From: Hypomyces perniciosus | Taxonomy: Eukaryota > Ascomycota > Sordariomycetes > Hypocreales > Hypocreaceae | Direction of reading: 5' to 3' | NCBI GenBank assembly: GCA_008477525.1 | Contig: SPDT01000006.1 | Location: forward strand, 2,631,501 to 2,695,500 | DNA: 64,000 nt | In this document: positions 47,933-59,239 of the stretch, piece by piece | Layout: the number at the start of each line of letters is the position of its first letter | Position numbering within the stretch: position 1 is the first letter of the stretch | Notes under the pieces: model-generated | The model's database searches: none | The model's input: the letters and a program-made list of their open reading frames with translations, nothing else | Told to the model about the DNA's origin: nothing | Made by a program: the position numbers and the translations under genes

Positions 47933-48791
47933 ACTGTCTGTGCCTCTATCTAGTTCAGTCTCTCTGTCAGAAACTGTGGACACACAGAAGAGAGGGAGAG
48001 AGTCTGGGAGGTGGCCTAGGCGTAGCGTAGCAGGTAGGTAGCAAACAAGGAGTAACGAGGTGACTGTATTGATTTCTGCCCTTTTTTCTATACGGGACCC
48101 AATACTCTCTATATACATACCCTTTTAGGGTCATATGGCTTTATAAAGGGAGGCTAGCCCCCTTTATCACCCCTTAACCTTCCTGACTCCTGACACTCTC
48201 TGACAACGGCACGGCTGCAGCGCAACGCGACGACATTAGCTGCAGCACGGCTGTCAGCTCAACATGCATATCCGACCTGCAGGAAGATGCCAGCTATGCT
48301 ATCCAGACAAATAGCCACCACAACTTGCGATTGCCTCGTGGGTTTATGTGAGCAGAGAGGTCAGGGAGGATACTGGTGGGTTCTGATGAACATAATTGTT
48401 AACGACTGTCCAAGTAACTATCCTAAACGATCGTGTCATTGTTGGGCTGAATTTACACTTGCTGGGGCGCTTGATGGGGGCGACTGTGATGTTTTGGTTA
48501 ATTGTGAATCTGGGGTGCCTTGGATGATGTTGTTTGTGTGTCATTGGAACATTTATGTCTCCAAGCCACGTACGCCATTCAAATGCCCAACTAAATATGC
48601 TAATTATCTAACTCTTCTAGACCCCACCGTTTTTCTTGTTTATGAGCGACGGATCGCATTTGTCAAAACCCTGTGCATTGCACACCTTGACCAAAATTCT
48701 CAATTTTTTTTTGTCCACGGAGTCTTTCAAGTCCTTCACACTCGCATAACATAAATTGTCGCTACTTAAGCCCTTTTCAGCAAGAAAGTAC

Positions 48792-48940
48792 ATGCCGCAA
48801 GGATCACAAACGTTAGTTTAGTACAAGACCCATATCCCGATTTTATATAGAAATACATATCTGTATTATTCTCCAATCACAAAATCGAGATATAGGTCTT
48901 GTACTCCGTATTAAACTAATGTTTGTGAATCTTGTGGCAT
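48792..48940. mobile_element. Foldback element (inverted-repeat MITE)
   Basis: The 53 bases at 48792-48844 and the 60 bases at 48881-48940 are inverted copies, matching at 47 of 53 aligned positions with one 7-base gap. The unpaired centre is about 36 bases. The 7 extra bases in the right arm create the TACTCCGTA motif at 48902-48910. There is no coding capacity. Confidence 0.8.
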
Positions 48941-49799
48941 GTATGGTGGCACATTAGCTAATATTTGCAAAAGGAGCAAATGGCCCAAAAATCGCTTATT
49001 TTAAAAATTCGATCACCCTAACCCCAAACAGTTATAGTGCACTTAGCTACTATAGTATAATATAACATCCATTAATAAAGTAGATTCTAAGAACGCATAT
49101 AATAGTATTGTCCCATAGGAAGCTGAAGTGCGTTACCGTCATGTCCTAATAGAACGTCAGGATGGCATCAATACTCGGATCGGGGTAAGTGCATTCCATG
49201 TGTTGCACATACACTGAGTCTATTCTAACTTTTTATTTGTATGGACTCCCCCTCAGACGCTCCAATTCCCCCTACCACAGCCCGTAAGCGTGTTGTATGT
49301 CCCTCATAGGATCTCTACTTCGACGGAGCATCTATCAGACGATGGTGGTATAAAGGAGAGTGAAGGAACCTGGGTGAATAAGCTAGCAGAGAAGGGACAG
49401 ATGGTGCGCTATAGAGAAGCTGTTAGGGGCCAGATGGTAACTGTATTAACCTCTGACTCTCCCTCTTCCACACAAACTGGAGCAACTGCATGTACTAGAT
49501 GTGGACAAGCTCAGTGGAACGGATCACTGGTGGAACTTGGGGGGGGGGGGCCTCTAAGTCGGAGGCAGGACTTCGTACCTAGGTCCTTAGACTCCCAGAT
49601 GTTGATCAAACCCCCTGATGTCAAGCCATCCTTCAACTTTATCATCGACAAGATGGGATGTCTATGCGGATAAGCATATAGCTCGGGGGAGCTTCAACGT
49701 CTGCTATTTTGTACAGGTTGATCCACAGTCCAAAATCAAGTTCGAGGTTGCCGCCATAAAGTGAGTCTTCGTTGCGTCAAGGCGATATACTGACGGCAA

Positions 49800-50290
49800 T
49801 AGAGCAGCGATAGCGTCGAAAGAATGGCTTGATCCAGGAATAGACGAGGGACCTTTTGTCTTAGTCCACGGTGACTTGAGACCGCACAATATTCTGCTGA
49901 GAGCAACATGGCCATCACTGCTGTGCTGGACTGGGAGTGGAGTCGTGGTTCCGGCTCAATTCTTCAACCAAAATTCGAAATATTGCGGAGGTACTGACGA
50001 CTTGGGAAATCGCGTTAAAGCGTTCCTGGTAGAGGATCCCCTGCGTAGTTCTATCATTGATATTCACTTTCACCCTTGAACTTCCACATCATCACTTCTA
50101 TCAACACCGCCTACACGAAGCCCTTGGAGAGATCATGCTGGAAATGGAACAGAATGCAATGATGATCGCGAATGCGCTAAGTGATATAATGGACCCGTAT
50201 GGCTACAAGGTGGGCCGGGCCGTGAAGGCCGTTGATTCTACATCCGACAATAACGTAGCGACTTCATGTGTCAAATGCTCTAATAGTTTA
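49800..50290 (+). pseudogene. Phosphotransferase (APH)-family pseudogene fragment
   Basis: The readings in order are SKEWLDPGIDEGPFVLVHGD-LRPHNIL (catalytic Asp loop, from about 49835), then in another frame MAITAVLDWEWSR (from 49908, with the DFG-equivalent D-W-E), then RLHEALGEIMLEMEQNAMMI (about 50105). These are the catalytic and following parts of the fungal aminoglycoside-phosphotransferase-like kinases. The frame changes between the first and second block without a splice signal, and no N-lobe could be read, so the gene is broken. The original substrate is unknown. Confidence 0.65.
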
Positions 50291-50476
50291 ACCCCCTAGT
50301 TCAGGTTTATGATCTTGGCATAGTTGAATATAAATAATGCAATATACCCCCTAGCTTAAGCTGTATAGTAGCTTTAAGCTATTTATTGCATGTTTATTTA
50401 TGCCTCTGTTTTGGTTTTTTAATTAAGAAATTGTAATAGCCTAGTGTCAGACCACATACACAATATGCGTGGATAA

Positions 50477-50997
50477 GTGACCTTATATGCTATGTGACAC
50501 TTAGATAAGGTAGTGTTCTTTATAGGAAGATATTGCCTAATATGTTTTATCATGGGAAGACGGTAATAGTAATAAATTTAAGGGATTTTACTATTATTAT
50601 TTAATTCTCTCTATATTCCTGTTGTCAAGAGTGGGTGGTTATAATAAGAGAGTGATAGAGTCTGGTGTCAAGTCAACTGCTACAGCAAAAGTGTAGGCCT
50701 AATGTGTTATATAGTAGTAGCTTAAATGAAGTTATATACCTTACGCGACATCTGGAGAGCTGGAAGCACGTAGTGGGCACGTCGGCGGGGACTGTATTGA
50801 TCTCTGCCCTTTCCTCTTAAGAGGAAAGGGCCCCTATTATAGTCCTCCTGCTCTGAAGGTAGGCCTCCTTCCTCCGTGACAAATTCTATTGTTTTCTAGT
50901 TATTCTATATGCCCTTATACAGTTACTCGGTAATTAATGCGAGCCTTTTCTTATAGTCGCACATCAGCCAATATTTGCAAAAAGTACAAATAGCCAT
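50477..50997. repeat. Degenerate repeat, copy 2
   Basis: The three blocks described for copy 1 are here at 50477-50500, 50787-50809 and 50959-50997, more closely spaced. This copy contains the perfect 26-bp palindrome at 50806-50831. Confidence 0.55.
50806..50831. repeat. Perfect 26-bp palindrome
   Basis: GCCCTTTCCTCTT is followed directly by its reverse complement. In the corresponding place of copy 1 (about 48075-48095) the palindrome is not present. Confidence 0.95.
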
Positions 50998-51579
50998 TGT
51001 TGCAACTTAAGAAAAACTGCCAAATCATTAAATGAATCACCGATTCTACTGAAATATAGTGTATTGAGTATTAAGTTCTAGTATATTAGCATATATATAG
51101 GCTCTTAAATATACTACTTTCGAGGCTGCTTTCAAGGATAGTTTTACTCTATGCTTATATATTAGCTTACCGACTTTCAAGCAATTAACGTAAAGTCGAC
51201 CTCTAAAAGAGTAAGCTAATAAGTAAATATTAAATACTGATTTTAATATAAGTCAACGGTTGTTCCACGACAGCCTCAAGGGAGAGATTCAAACTTACTC
51301 GCCGGGTACCATTTCAACCGTCAACTGCCATTGCTAGCAATACAAAGTCTCAGTCAAACTGAACGATTGCGAAATGGTGAAGAAATGCCGACAAATGCTA
51401 ACAGGTGTGACAAATTACAACCAGAAGGAGCAGGGATCCCCATTGTCATCGGACTCGTCGCGACGTGTATACAATTCGTGTACCAAACAATAAATATTCC
51501 AATAGTCGTCACAGGCATCCATCATTGCGGACACCTGAGACCAGTCACATTAGTAAAGTACAGCCAAGCGATTTCCCAA

Positions 51580-53520
51580 GTGATACTTACTGGTTCACCA
51601 CCAGCGGCGACCACCGCGGACAGCCTGAACGACCGCCTTGGCCTTGTCGGCATAGTCAGAGGGAACCTAGCAATGCAGTCAGTAAACCACGCAGTCACAG
51701 CGAGGAAGGGGAGAGACCGACAGCCTCACCATCGGCAATCCGGCGGCTCACAGACGCAAGTTTGCGCTCGGGGCAAAGATATACTATCCTGCTCCAGGTA
51801 GAGATGGCTGTGCCTCTTCTGCATGTAGGTGATTCAAGGGGCATAGGGGTTGCCGCGCGCGTGAGCCTACCACAGTTAGCGAGCTAGGGGCGAAATAGGA
51901 GAGAGAGTATATACAAGCTCGGCACGCGTGTAAGTGGGAATCTTGCTACCAGTCTCTCCTTTCATTCCAATTGGCGTAATCCCTGAAATAGTTGGAAATT
52001 GCCTGGAGCGCTTGCCCGATATAGTGATTTGGGCGTTGTATTTGGAAGTCATTGGCGATACTGTCCAAATATCCAAGAACCGTGTCAGCCGGGTTCTTTT
52101 ACCGCATTCGTGGTTGTTCTTCCATTGTTAATTCTGTATTGGCGACTATAGAAAAGCCAATACGCAACGGCAGGAGTCCAGCGCGACTGCGCAACGGGTA
52201 CGGCACGAGAGGAGCACTAAGGTTTGCCTCCTGGTTATTAGGTTTTCCTTGAGTGAGGAGAAGGAAGACGCAACTAGACCTAAATACAGCTAGAGTAACA
52301 ACAAATAATAATAACTTACTTGTTCACACGTCTTTTTTTTTTTGAAATGTAATGCTGACAACGAGTCACACCTGTATCAGACATAGCACAACCAGTAGCC
52401 ATACAAGGAGCAGCGGGGAAACTCGAAGGTTGAATGGCGGTGATTGAACGAAGAGGCTCGTCCGAGATATTGTCAGTGGATATGGGAGCAGTATTGCTCC
52501 CAAAATTTGGTGTAATCACGGCTAGTCAAACATTAGCAGAGCATATGCCAGACATATATACACAGCACATACGCCTTTGCTTTGAGGATATTGCAAGTGT
52601 TGTGAGTATCCTCATTACACGGTCCAGTGCCATACGCCGTCGGCATATTGCGGGCATATGATGGGGATAACCATCGACACTTCATCTTGAGAGTAAGGAG
52701 AGGTGCGCTAGACCGCAGCGTTTTTCCAACCAACACTCTCACCGCGTGCTGCTTGCCTTTTCAGGCGGACGCCTTCTGTATAGCATAACACACGAGGTCC
52801 CCCAAGCCCCTGTGCAGGGTTAGCAGCGAACTGCGAACAAAGATGGTTCGACTTACGGTGGGCATGTAACACTTGAGAATGGCTCTTGTACCGTCCTTTA
52901 ACTTGAGGCACTTATCACTGACTGCTAGAGGAGGTTTGTAACCCATGTCGCAGTCATACACCAAGGGACCCTTGTTCTTGCTCAATTTGGATGTATCTCT
53001 ATAATTCCCTTGAAGCTTGATCATTCAATCATCGATTTCATCTTGTCGTCAAGGCCATGAACTCTCATCAGGTACTTAAGACGAGTTCTGTGGATGGGTG
53101 GTGATAGACACGCTGGAGACAACATTCGGACTGGCAAAGATAGAGGGCTTGAATCGAGGTTAGGACGGGGATGTATTCAGGCTGTAGGCAGTTTACTTAC
53201 GGGTTTCATCGTAGTTCCCTCTATCGACGAATACCACGGGTATAGTGTGGATTGGGCAAGCATCACGTCCGAGTCCGGTGTAGGAAATTCCAGGTTGCCC
53301 TCAACGCAAGGCTTCTTGCTGTGACAAATATCTCGAAGATATCAATATTGCAAGCTGCTGTGAGATTTCGTAACAGAAATTGCACTGTAGGTGCGATGTC
53401 ACTCCTCGTGGGGTGGCTCCTTGCGTTAAATTCAGTGGTCTTGGTGTGCTCGGACGGTCCTAGTTCGAACTCATCTCGTTCCTGTCGGGCCTCGAGAGAG
53501 AGACTTCGGTTCGTCATATA
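51580..53520 (-). pseudogene. Degenerate coding region, family not recognised
   Basis: The minus strand keeps several exon-like pieces with good splice relics. One is YDCDMGYKPPL-AVSDKCLKLK up to CYMPT, with donor GTAAGT, branch GCTAAC and acceptor TGCACAG at 52821-52855. Others are ARNMPTAYGTGPCNEDTHNT near 52600-52670 and VLGYLDSIANDFQ near 52040-52080. The end piece is VPSDYADKAKAVVQAVRGG preceded by an intron with branch TACTGAC. In-frame stops and frame changes interrupt them (for example before AAGLPM), so no intact gene can be built. I do not recognise the family. Confidence 0.35.
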
Positions 53521-54099
53521 ACTTAGGCATCTGCCTCTCTATTAATCATTGGAGGAATCTGTGGTAAGCTCCAAGTAGTCCATGACTTCGACGTGTCGAG
53601 TTCCTTCCGTATTCTAGGAGATGGCAGAGAAGAAACCCGTCGAATGAAAAGAATATGCCGCAGATTCCGTAGGTCCGTTCGAATTAGATTCTCCACGTAT
53701 TCATAAAGAACGATATTCCATAGAGAAAGAAATAGTTTTTTAAGGTATAGCTCGGTAGGAGAGAGTAGCGATTGTAACTTGTTAGTGCAGTTAATGGTTG
53801 ACGAGAAGTGTTGCGAGGGATCTCACTGAGTTTTTATAACACGAGGAGGAACCATCTCCTTGACCAAAACAGCCGACAATAGGAGGACGGCAAGGATTCT
53901 GCCTTATTGAATTAAGCTGCACGGTATTGTTGAATAGGCCCCAGGGCCTTTTGTCACTCGGGTGGTTGTAATGCCTGCAGGTCAGACCCATTCACTCCAT
54001 CTCAACACCCTTGGTTACTATGCTTCAATGCTGTATACACCCGTTCTGATTAGTTATATCTCATAAAAATACAGAAAACGCTCACTGTTACACATAAAC

Positions 54100-55874
54100 C
54101 TAACGCCCACTTTCCGCAAACCCGCCCATGCTTGCCTTTCTTCGCAAGTCACCCGCTTTCAACTTGCGAACAACCTGATACGAGCGATCTAGCTCATTCT
54201 CCACGGCACATCGAATCCTCAACGCCGCTACGGCGGGCCAAACGCTTCTCTCGCCTCTCAGGATCCAGTAATTCAACGTATCGCGGGTAGGCGTCTCAAG
54301 CAGGCGCACAAAGTCACCAGCCGTCACTTCGGGAACCAACGTCATTGAGGCAGCCGGTACTTGCTCATCGACCAAGAAGCGACGGATACTTGCAGGGAGA
54401 AGACGTAATGTATCCAGCTGCCGCAAGCGATGCCTAATTTCTAGTCCAACCATCCGAACCAGAAAGGCTGAGAGCTGTGTTGTCTTGCTGCGGGTCTCAA
54501 GCAAAGAGGGGCCGTGCATGTCGGACTGCAGGAAGGGAATAAGATACGGTCTGGCTTGGCTGACGATAAAGTGATTGACGTTGAATAACTCAGCGATGCG
54601 TCTGAGGGGGGAATCGCGATCCGTGTAGGAAACGTGTGTCCAGTGGTGAAAGTCGGTCGTATTTGCCGGAGCCCAGGGAACGATGTTGCCGTGTGCATCT
54701 TTACATAAAATCGTAGCTTTTTGACGGCCGTACAATGATGGTGAAGACGCATTTGAAGCCACTGCAGCGGTCCATATTAACTGCAGCCCATTGAGTCAGT
54801 ATTGGCCCGGCATGTCAAGGGACATGGTGATACGTACCACATTAGGTGCCGTGATGTAGTTAAGGAGAGTTGGAACACCTCCTCCTTGACTATCCGTTGC
54901 CACCGTAATGTTCAAGACCCTCTTGCTGCGGATGTACGCCTCCTCAAACGTCAAATCACCCACATTAGCCCTCACACAGTCCTCGAGCACCGTAACATCG
55001 AGGAAGTACCCCTCGCGAGAGAACCGACGGATTCTCCGCAGTAGCGTCTCCCATCTGGACCGCAACGACTGCTCTGCGGGGATATGGCCATGTTCCATGA
55101 TCCCCTTTGAAGCGAAAGCAGTGAGGTCGATGCCATCGCCCTTGAGAACCCCCAGCAGCTCCTCTTCGGTGTGTATTGCCACGAGAGCAGCAATCAACGC
55201 ACCAGTAGCGGTGCCAGTTATGATGCGCGGCAGCAAACCCCTGAGAAACAGAGCCTTGACCACGCCAAGGTGGCACAAACCAAAGATGGCGCCGCCCTGG
55301 AGGACAAGCGTGCTTCGCCCAAAAGCCTGTCTCGTATCATGAATGAAGTCCAACTTCATCTGATTCGTTAGGGTGTTGCCATTGCTGTGTAGGCTCGAGC
55401 CGACGCTTGTGGGTAGGGTGCTGATGTCTTCCACCGACTCGGCCACCTGTGTGATGTACTCTTCGATGAGGTATTTGGTTCCCGAGAAGGACCGGTTATA
55501 TAGCTTCGGCACGGTTATGTTCCCAAGGTTTCGTACAAGGCCAGATCGGAGGAGGTTGACAAGCAGCTCGTAGTTATTCCCCTCCCTAGCGACGACGAGG
55601 GAGTCCAACCGTTCTGTTATAAGCCTCCAATCATAGTATTTTGAGGTCGGGTTGTTTCTCCTGAAACCACACCTGTCAATTCGCCGCGCTGAATGCTTAT
55701 GCCGGGCCATTCATACCATAGATCGAGCCCGAGAAGATTATCTAGGTGAAGCGCCGCCTCTTCCCAGTCCTCAAAGGTCTCGGCATTTCGCAATAGTTCG
55801 AGCCATAACTCGACCGGGTTTCTGCGCGTGTACCAACCTACAAACTTCTTCACAGGCATCAGAAGGAAGAACAT
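54100..55874 (-). CDS. Patatin/Tgl-like protein without catalytic residues
   Basis: Three exons, complement of 55717-55874, 54838-55660 and 54100-54780, all GT-AG, give 553 residues. The layout is that of fungal triacylglycerol-lipase relatives (Tgl3/4/5 group). A hydrophobic N-terminus with NPVELWLELLRNA and NPTSKYYDWRLI comes first. Next is the patatin core with the glycine-rich oxyanion loop VLQGGAIFGLCHLG (about 172-185) and the elbow ITGTATGAL (200-208), then LLNYITAPNVLIWTAAVAS and AELFNVNHFIVSQARPYL. The nucleophile position in G-x-S-x-G is Ala204 (codon at 55207-55209), not Ser. The usual D-G dyad before the FNVNHF segment is replaced by HVSYTDRDSP (376-385). Family members hydrolyse neutral lipids or phospholipids on lipid droplets; this one should be inactive or work differently. 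The protein may belong to a conserved fungal subfamily. Confidence 0.82.
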
Positions 55875-56639
55875 GGTGATGTGGACGAGTAAACCATCAC
55901 GTTACCTTGCGCCAGAACGCGGCAACATCCACTATCACCCTCCAGATAGCCAGGACTAATCCCAACATTGCCGAGGAACCTTCACAAGCACCACAACCAT
56001 CAACGGAAGCTCCCCAAAGGTGGGTCGTCGTCGGGATCTCAACACGCACGTCGGATCGATAGGAGTACGAGCATGGTAGTGCTCGTTGCGCAGCTGAATT
56101 GCAGCTTGTCTAATGGCTCGTTTTGACGCCCATTGAGCGCCAACATATGTAAACACGCGCGGTGGTATTAGGCTTATTAAACAAAAAAAGCACCCGGCTT
56201 ACGTCGTGGTGATCAATCATTCCCCTCTCGCCGTGTTTGCTAATTAAACGACAAGCATGTGATGCTGTTGAGGATCTATGATCCGGGGTAATGCGCCACA
56301 ACGCCACATTCCTTCATGCATCGTGCATAAGGGGTACATTAGTCCGCAGCTCGAAGACCAGCTCTAAAATCTGAACAAAATCAATGAATGGAGTGATATT
56401 AATACAACAAACGTGTACTATAGGCTAGAAGCTGGTGTTCATACTCCGTACCGTCCATAACTCAGGTTGATAAGACATAGAGGTTAATATACTTCGTAGT
56501 AGTAGCTTGTAAATGGTTAGAAACTCCACCTCCCTATCCTCGTCTAGTTCCCGTTGCGTTGATGAGTATAAGTACATTAAAGACCGGTACGGTTCTGGTC
56601 AACTATCATCTTCAAATGCGTCCCCTTACAACTGCCGCC
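55875..56639. other. Spacer between the patatin-like gene and LEO1
   Basis: This is the promoter of the patatin-like gene and the 3' region of LEO1. It contains one TACTCCGTA at 56442-56450. No gene is seen. Confidence 0.55.
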
Positions 56640-57935
56640 CTATTCTTCATCATCGTCAATGACGTGTCGCCGCCTAGATCTGCCTGATGCCTCCACGGCT
56701 GGCTCCACCTCGTCTCCTTCTGCATCTTCATCCTCTTCTTGCTCTCTGGTTCGCTGTCTCTTGGACCGCGGCGCATCATCATCGTCCAAAATATCTTCCT
56801 CTTCTTCCTCCTCTGCGTCACTGTCCATCTCTTCTTCGTCACTCCCCACGAGGAATCCGTCCTCCATGTCGTATTCTTCGTGCCGCGTGACACCCTGAGG
56901 TAGGTCATCATCGGAATCATATTCCGGACGTCGTCTCTTGGGCTTCGCAGAACCGGGAGCGCCCCTCTTCCTGGCAGATCCACCGACACGTCGACCACCT
57001 TCCAGATCTCCAATTGACAGGCCACCACGACCGGATCGCCCCACCCCGCCGTCCATCTTTGCTGCAGCATTCTCGCGTCGTCTCTGGGCCTTCATTCTCT
57101 CTTTCTCTGCCATCTCGGCCTGCTTCTTTTGTAGCTCGGGGTCCACGGTTGTCTTGATGATCATCTCGCTGTTGGTGGACGACTTGCTGGCCAGGGCCAT
57201 CCTCTCCGCCAGAACTGACAGAGCATTGTCTCCGACCGACTTGTTTGGCCTAACAGTATATTGCTCTGTTAGATGGCCAACTGTCATCAAGAGGTTGCTT
57301 CCCAATTCGGCTGCCGCAGCATAGTAGTGTCCATCATGTAGTTCGTTGTAGGGTTGACCCGGAGCTGGTGCCAGCCCTTTCTTCTGGACCTCGTAGTGCT
57401 CGCCGCCGATGGAGATAGTCACTGAACCATCACTCCATCGGTAGATATTTGTGTTGCTCTTGAGCTCTTCCGTGCCGGCATCCCTGCGAACCCGGACAAC
57501 GTGCTTTGGGTGCTCGGTTTTGGCGTTTGCGAGATCGAACTCGGTAGGCTGGAAGGTTTCCGCATCGTACATTTCGGGGAGAAACTTGATAAATTTGGGC
57601 ACGCGCATTACCCGAAGCTACAATTGTCATTAATTTTCCATCTTAATAATTGAACGGCGCGCGTTTTTGATGCTTACCGAGCCATCAGAAGGTTTGGGGA
57701 TACGATGCCGGTACGTCTGTACAGCCATGACGACCCGATCTCTTGTTTCATGCTGTGGCTGGCTGTCCTCATACTCTCGATGCCGTTGCTCGTTATCGCC
57801 TTCGGGGTCTGATGCGAGTTCGTCATCGTCCAAGACACGCGCCGCCGGAGACGCAGCATCGTCGTCGCCCTCATCTCCAAAAAGATCATCGCCGCCTTCG
57901 TCAATGGCGTCAAGGGGATCCTCCGAGTCCGACAT
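56640..57935 (-). CDS. LEO1: Leo1, subunit of the RNA polymerase II-associated Paf1 complex
   Basis: Two exons, complement of 57678-57935 and 56640-57617, give 411 residues. The Paf1 complex travels with RNA polymerase II and supports histone H2B ubiquitylation and H3 methylation. The N-terminus is acidic (MSDSEDPLDAIDEGGDDLFG). The Leo1 domain runs from about 85 to 240 and includes MRVPKFIKFLPEMYDAETF, NIYRWSDGSVTISIGGEHYE, LMTVGHLTEQYTV and the helix ELQKKQAEMAEKERMKAQRR. The C-terminal third is a basic Gly/Arg stretch followed by long Glu/Asp runs ending DDDEE. The intron junction DGS-LRVMRVP restores the conserved motif. The gene is divergent from MOB2, with about 1.3 kb between the start codons. 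Confidence 0.93.
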
Positions 57936-59239
57936 GGCAATTGAGTACGAGGCGACACAATTTCGATCGGCTAGGTATCGGAAGAGGTATGGTAACGGGT
58001 GAGGTCGTAAGGATGATAACTTGAAGGTAGGGCAGAGCTTTCGAAAGTTGGCTTCGCGAGGCAAGTCCGTCAGCCGCGCGAGCTTTGTTGCTGAGGCTGT
58101 GGCGCTGTGGACACCAGCCACATATTCTGAGGGTCCTGAGCTTATTTTTGGCGGGGAATAGCACGGAGTAAACTAGGAACAGCTTAGCGCGCATTTTCTA
58201 GTACTACTACTAGTTCCTGTTCTCTTCTCATCTGCAACTCAGTCAGTCTCTGGTGGCATCCTGTGAGGTATTCAAGGGTAGGGCTGATGGTCTGGTCTGC
58301 ATTGAGCAAGTACCATGAAGTTGTATGGATATCAATTGTCAAATACAGGTTTTATACTTCGTTCGTATGTTGGTTGTATCGCCTTGAAAAGTACCATATT
58401 ACGACATCATCGGTGTTGGGCTCTAATGGAACCTTGGTACCAGGACACCAACTCCCTTCCAAGGGCAACCTCACGTATAGGCAGTCGTGGTGAGTTGCGC
58501 AAAAAGCGCATTAGGCTATTCAACTTGAAGGGCAATTCTCGAAATTCAACGTGCCGTTTATTGGGTATATTCAATGACATTTCAACCCTGCATGCAGCCT
58601 TGGTGGTGCCAGCCTCCCCATCTCCCTACCTAAGGGTACATGTGGTTGCAACCAGAACGCAATCCAGTGTGACAGACATATAATAATATAAGGTAGATAC
58701 AGACAGCCCAGGTTGCACACTCTCAGTCCAGCGGACCTGTTCTTTGTGTGCGTGCCATCTAGGTATTACTCCGTAACGATGCCGGAATTAACCTGAAACC
58801 TTTTTACACGGTTAATCATAAAATAGGCGCCTAGAAATAGTAGCCCAAACCCCTTATGACTCCATACACACAGCGTGCGTGCACTAATCTGAGGTGCCGC
58901 CAGAGCCCTTATAGTGCCGCCTCCCGCCCCAGCACAGACACAGGTCCGGCTCAAACTTTGGACCAACCACCGACGATCTGGAACCGTCCTCTTGCAGCCG
59001 ACATCATTGGGTGACATTGGCTTCGTTTCGTTGCTTCTCGCTTCTTATTCCAGCCCAAAAACACGCCCCTTTCCCCCTTTATTCATCGCGTTGCATAGGT
59101 ACATACATACATACGAGTACGAGTACATACATACATATCCAGGATCCCGTGACAAGGCGACCTGTACCACCGTCACACGCTGAAAGCTGTTTCTGCTCGC
59201 TCGCTGCACCACCTGTTTCACCCCGCCTTTCCCCCTACA
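57936..59239. promoter_or_regulatory. Divergent promoter region between LEO1 and MOB2
   Basis: No gene is visible in the 1.3 kb between the two start codons. It contains a TACTCCGTA copy at 58767-58775 and a TACA/TACGAG microsatellite at 59100-59138, in the presumed leader of MOB2. No specific factor site can be supported. Confidence 0.45.
59100..59138. repeat. TACA microsatellite with TACGAG units
   Basis: TACATACATACATACGAG is followed by another GTACGAG unit and again TACATA units. Confidence 0.85.

Larger units (their letters stand above)
47069..48986. repeat. Degenerate repeat, copy 1
   Basis: Three short blocks occur here in the same order and orientation as in 50477-50997. The first is GTGACCTTATATGATATGTG (47069-47088, continuing ACAC), the second GACTGTATTGAT with TCTGCCCTTT (48062-48084), and the third CTAATATTTGCAAAA with CAAATGGCC (48949-48986). 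Spacing is much longer here than in copy 2, so other DNA was probably inserted, including the foldback element. Confidence 0.55.
43874..54099. other. Ten-kilobase repeat- and relic-rich stretch without intact genes
   Basis: AT-rich islands (about 44.3-45.3, 48.96-49.12 and 50.3-51.3 kb), tandem repeats, two degenerate copies of one repeat, a foldback element and relics of at least three coding sequences are listed separately. Six copies of the TACGGAGTA motif are here. The AT islands fit old repeat-induced point mutation; I could not compute dinucleotide indices. Confidence 0.55.
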
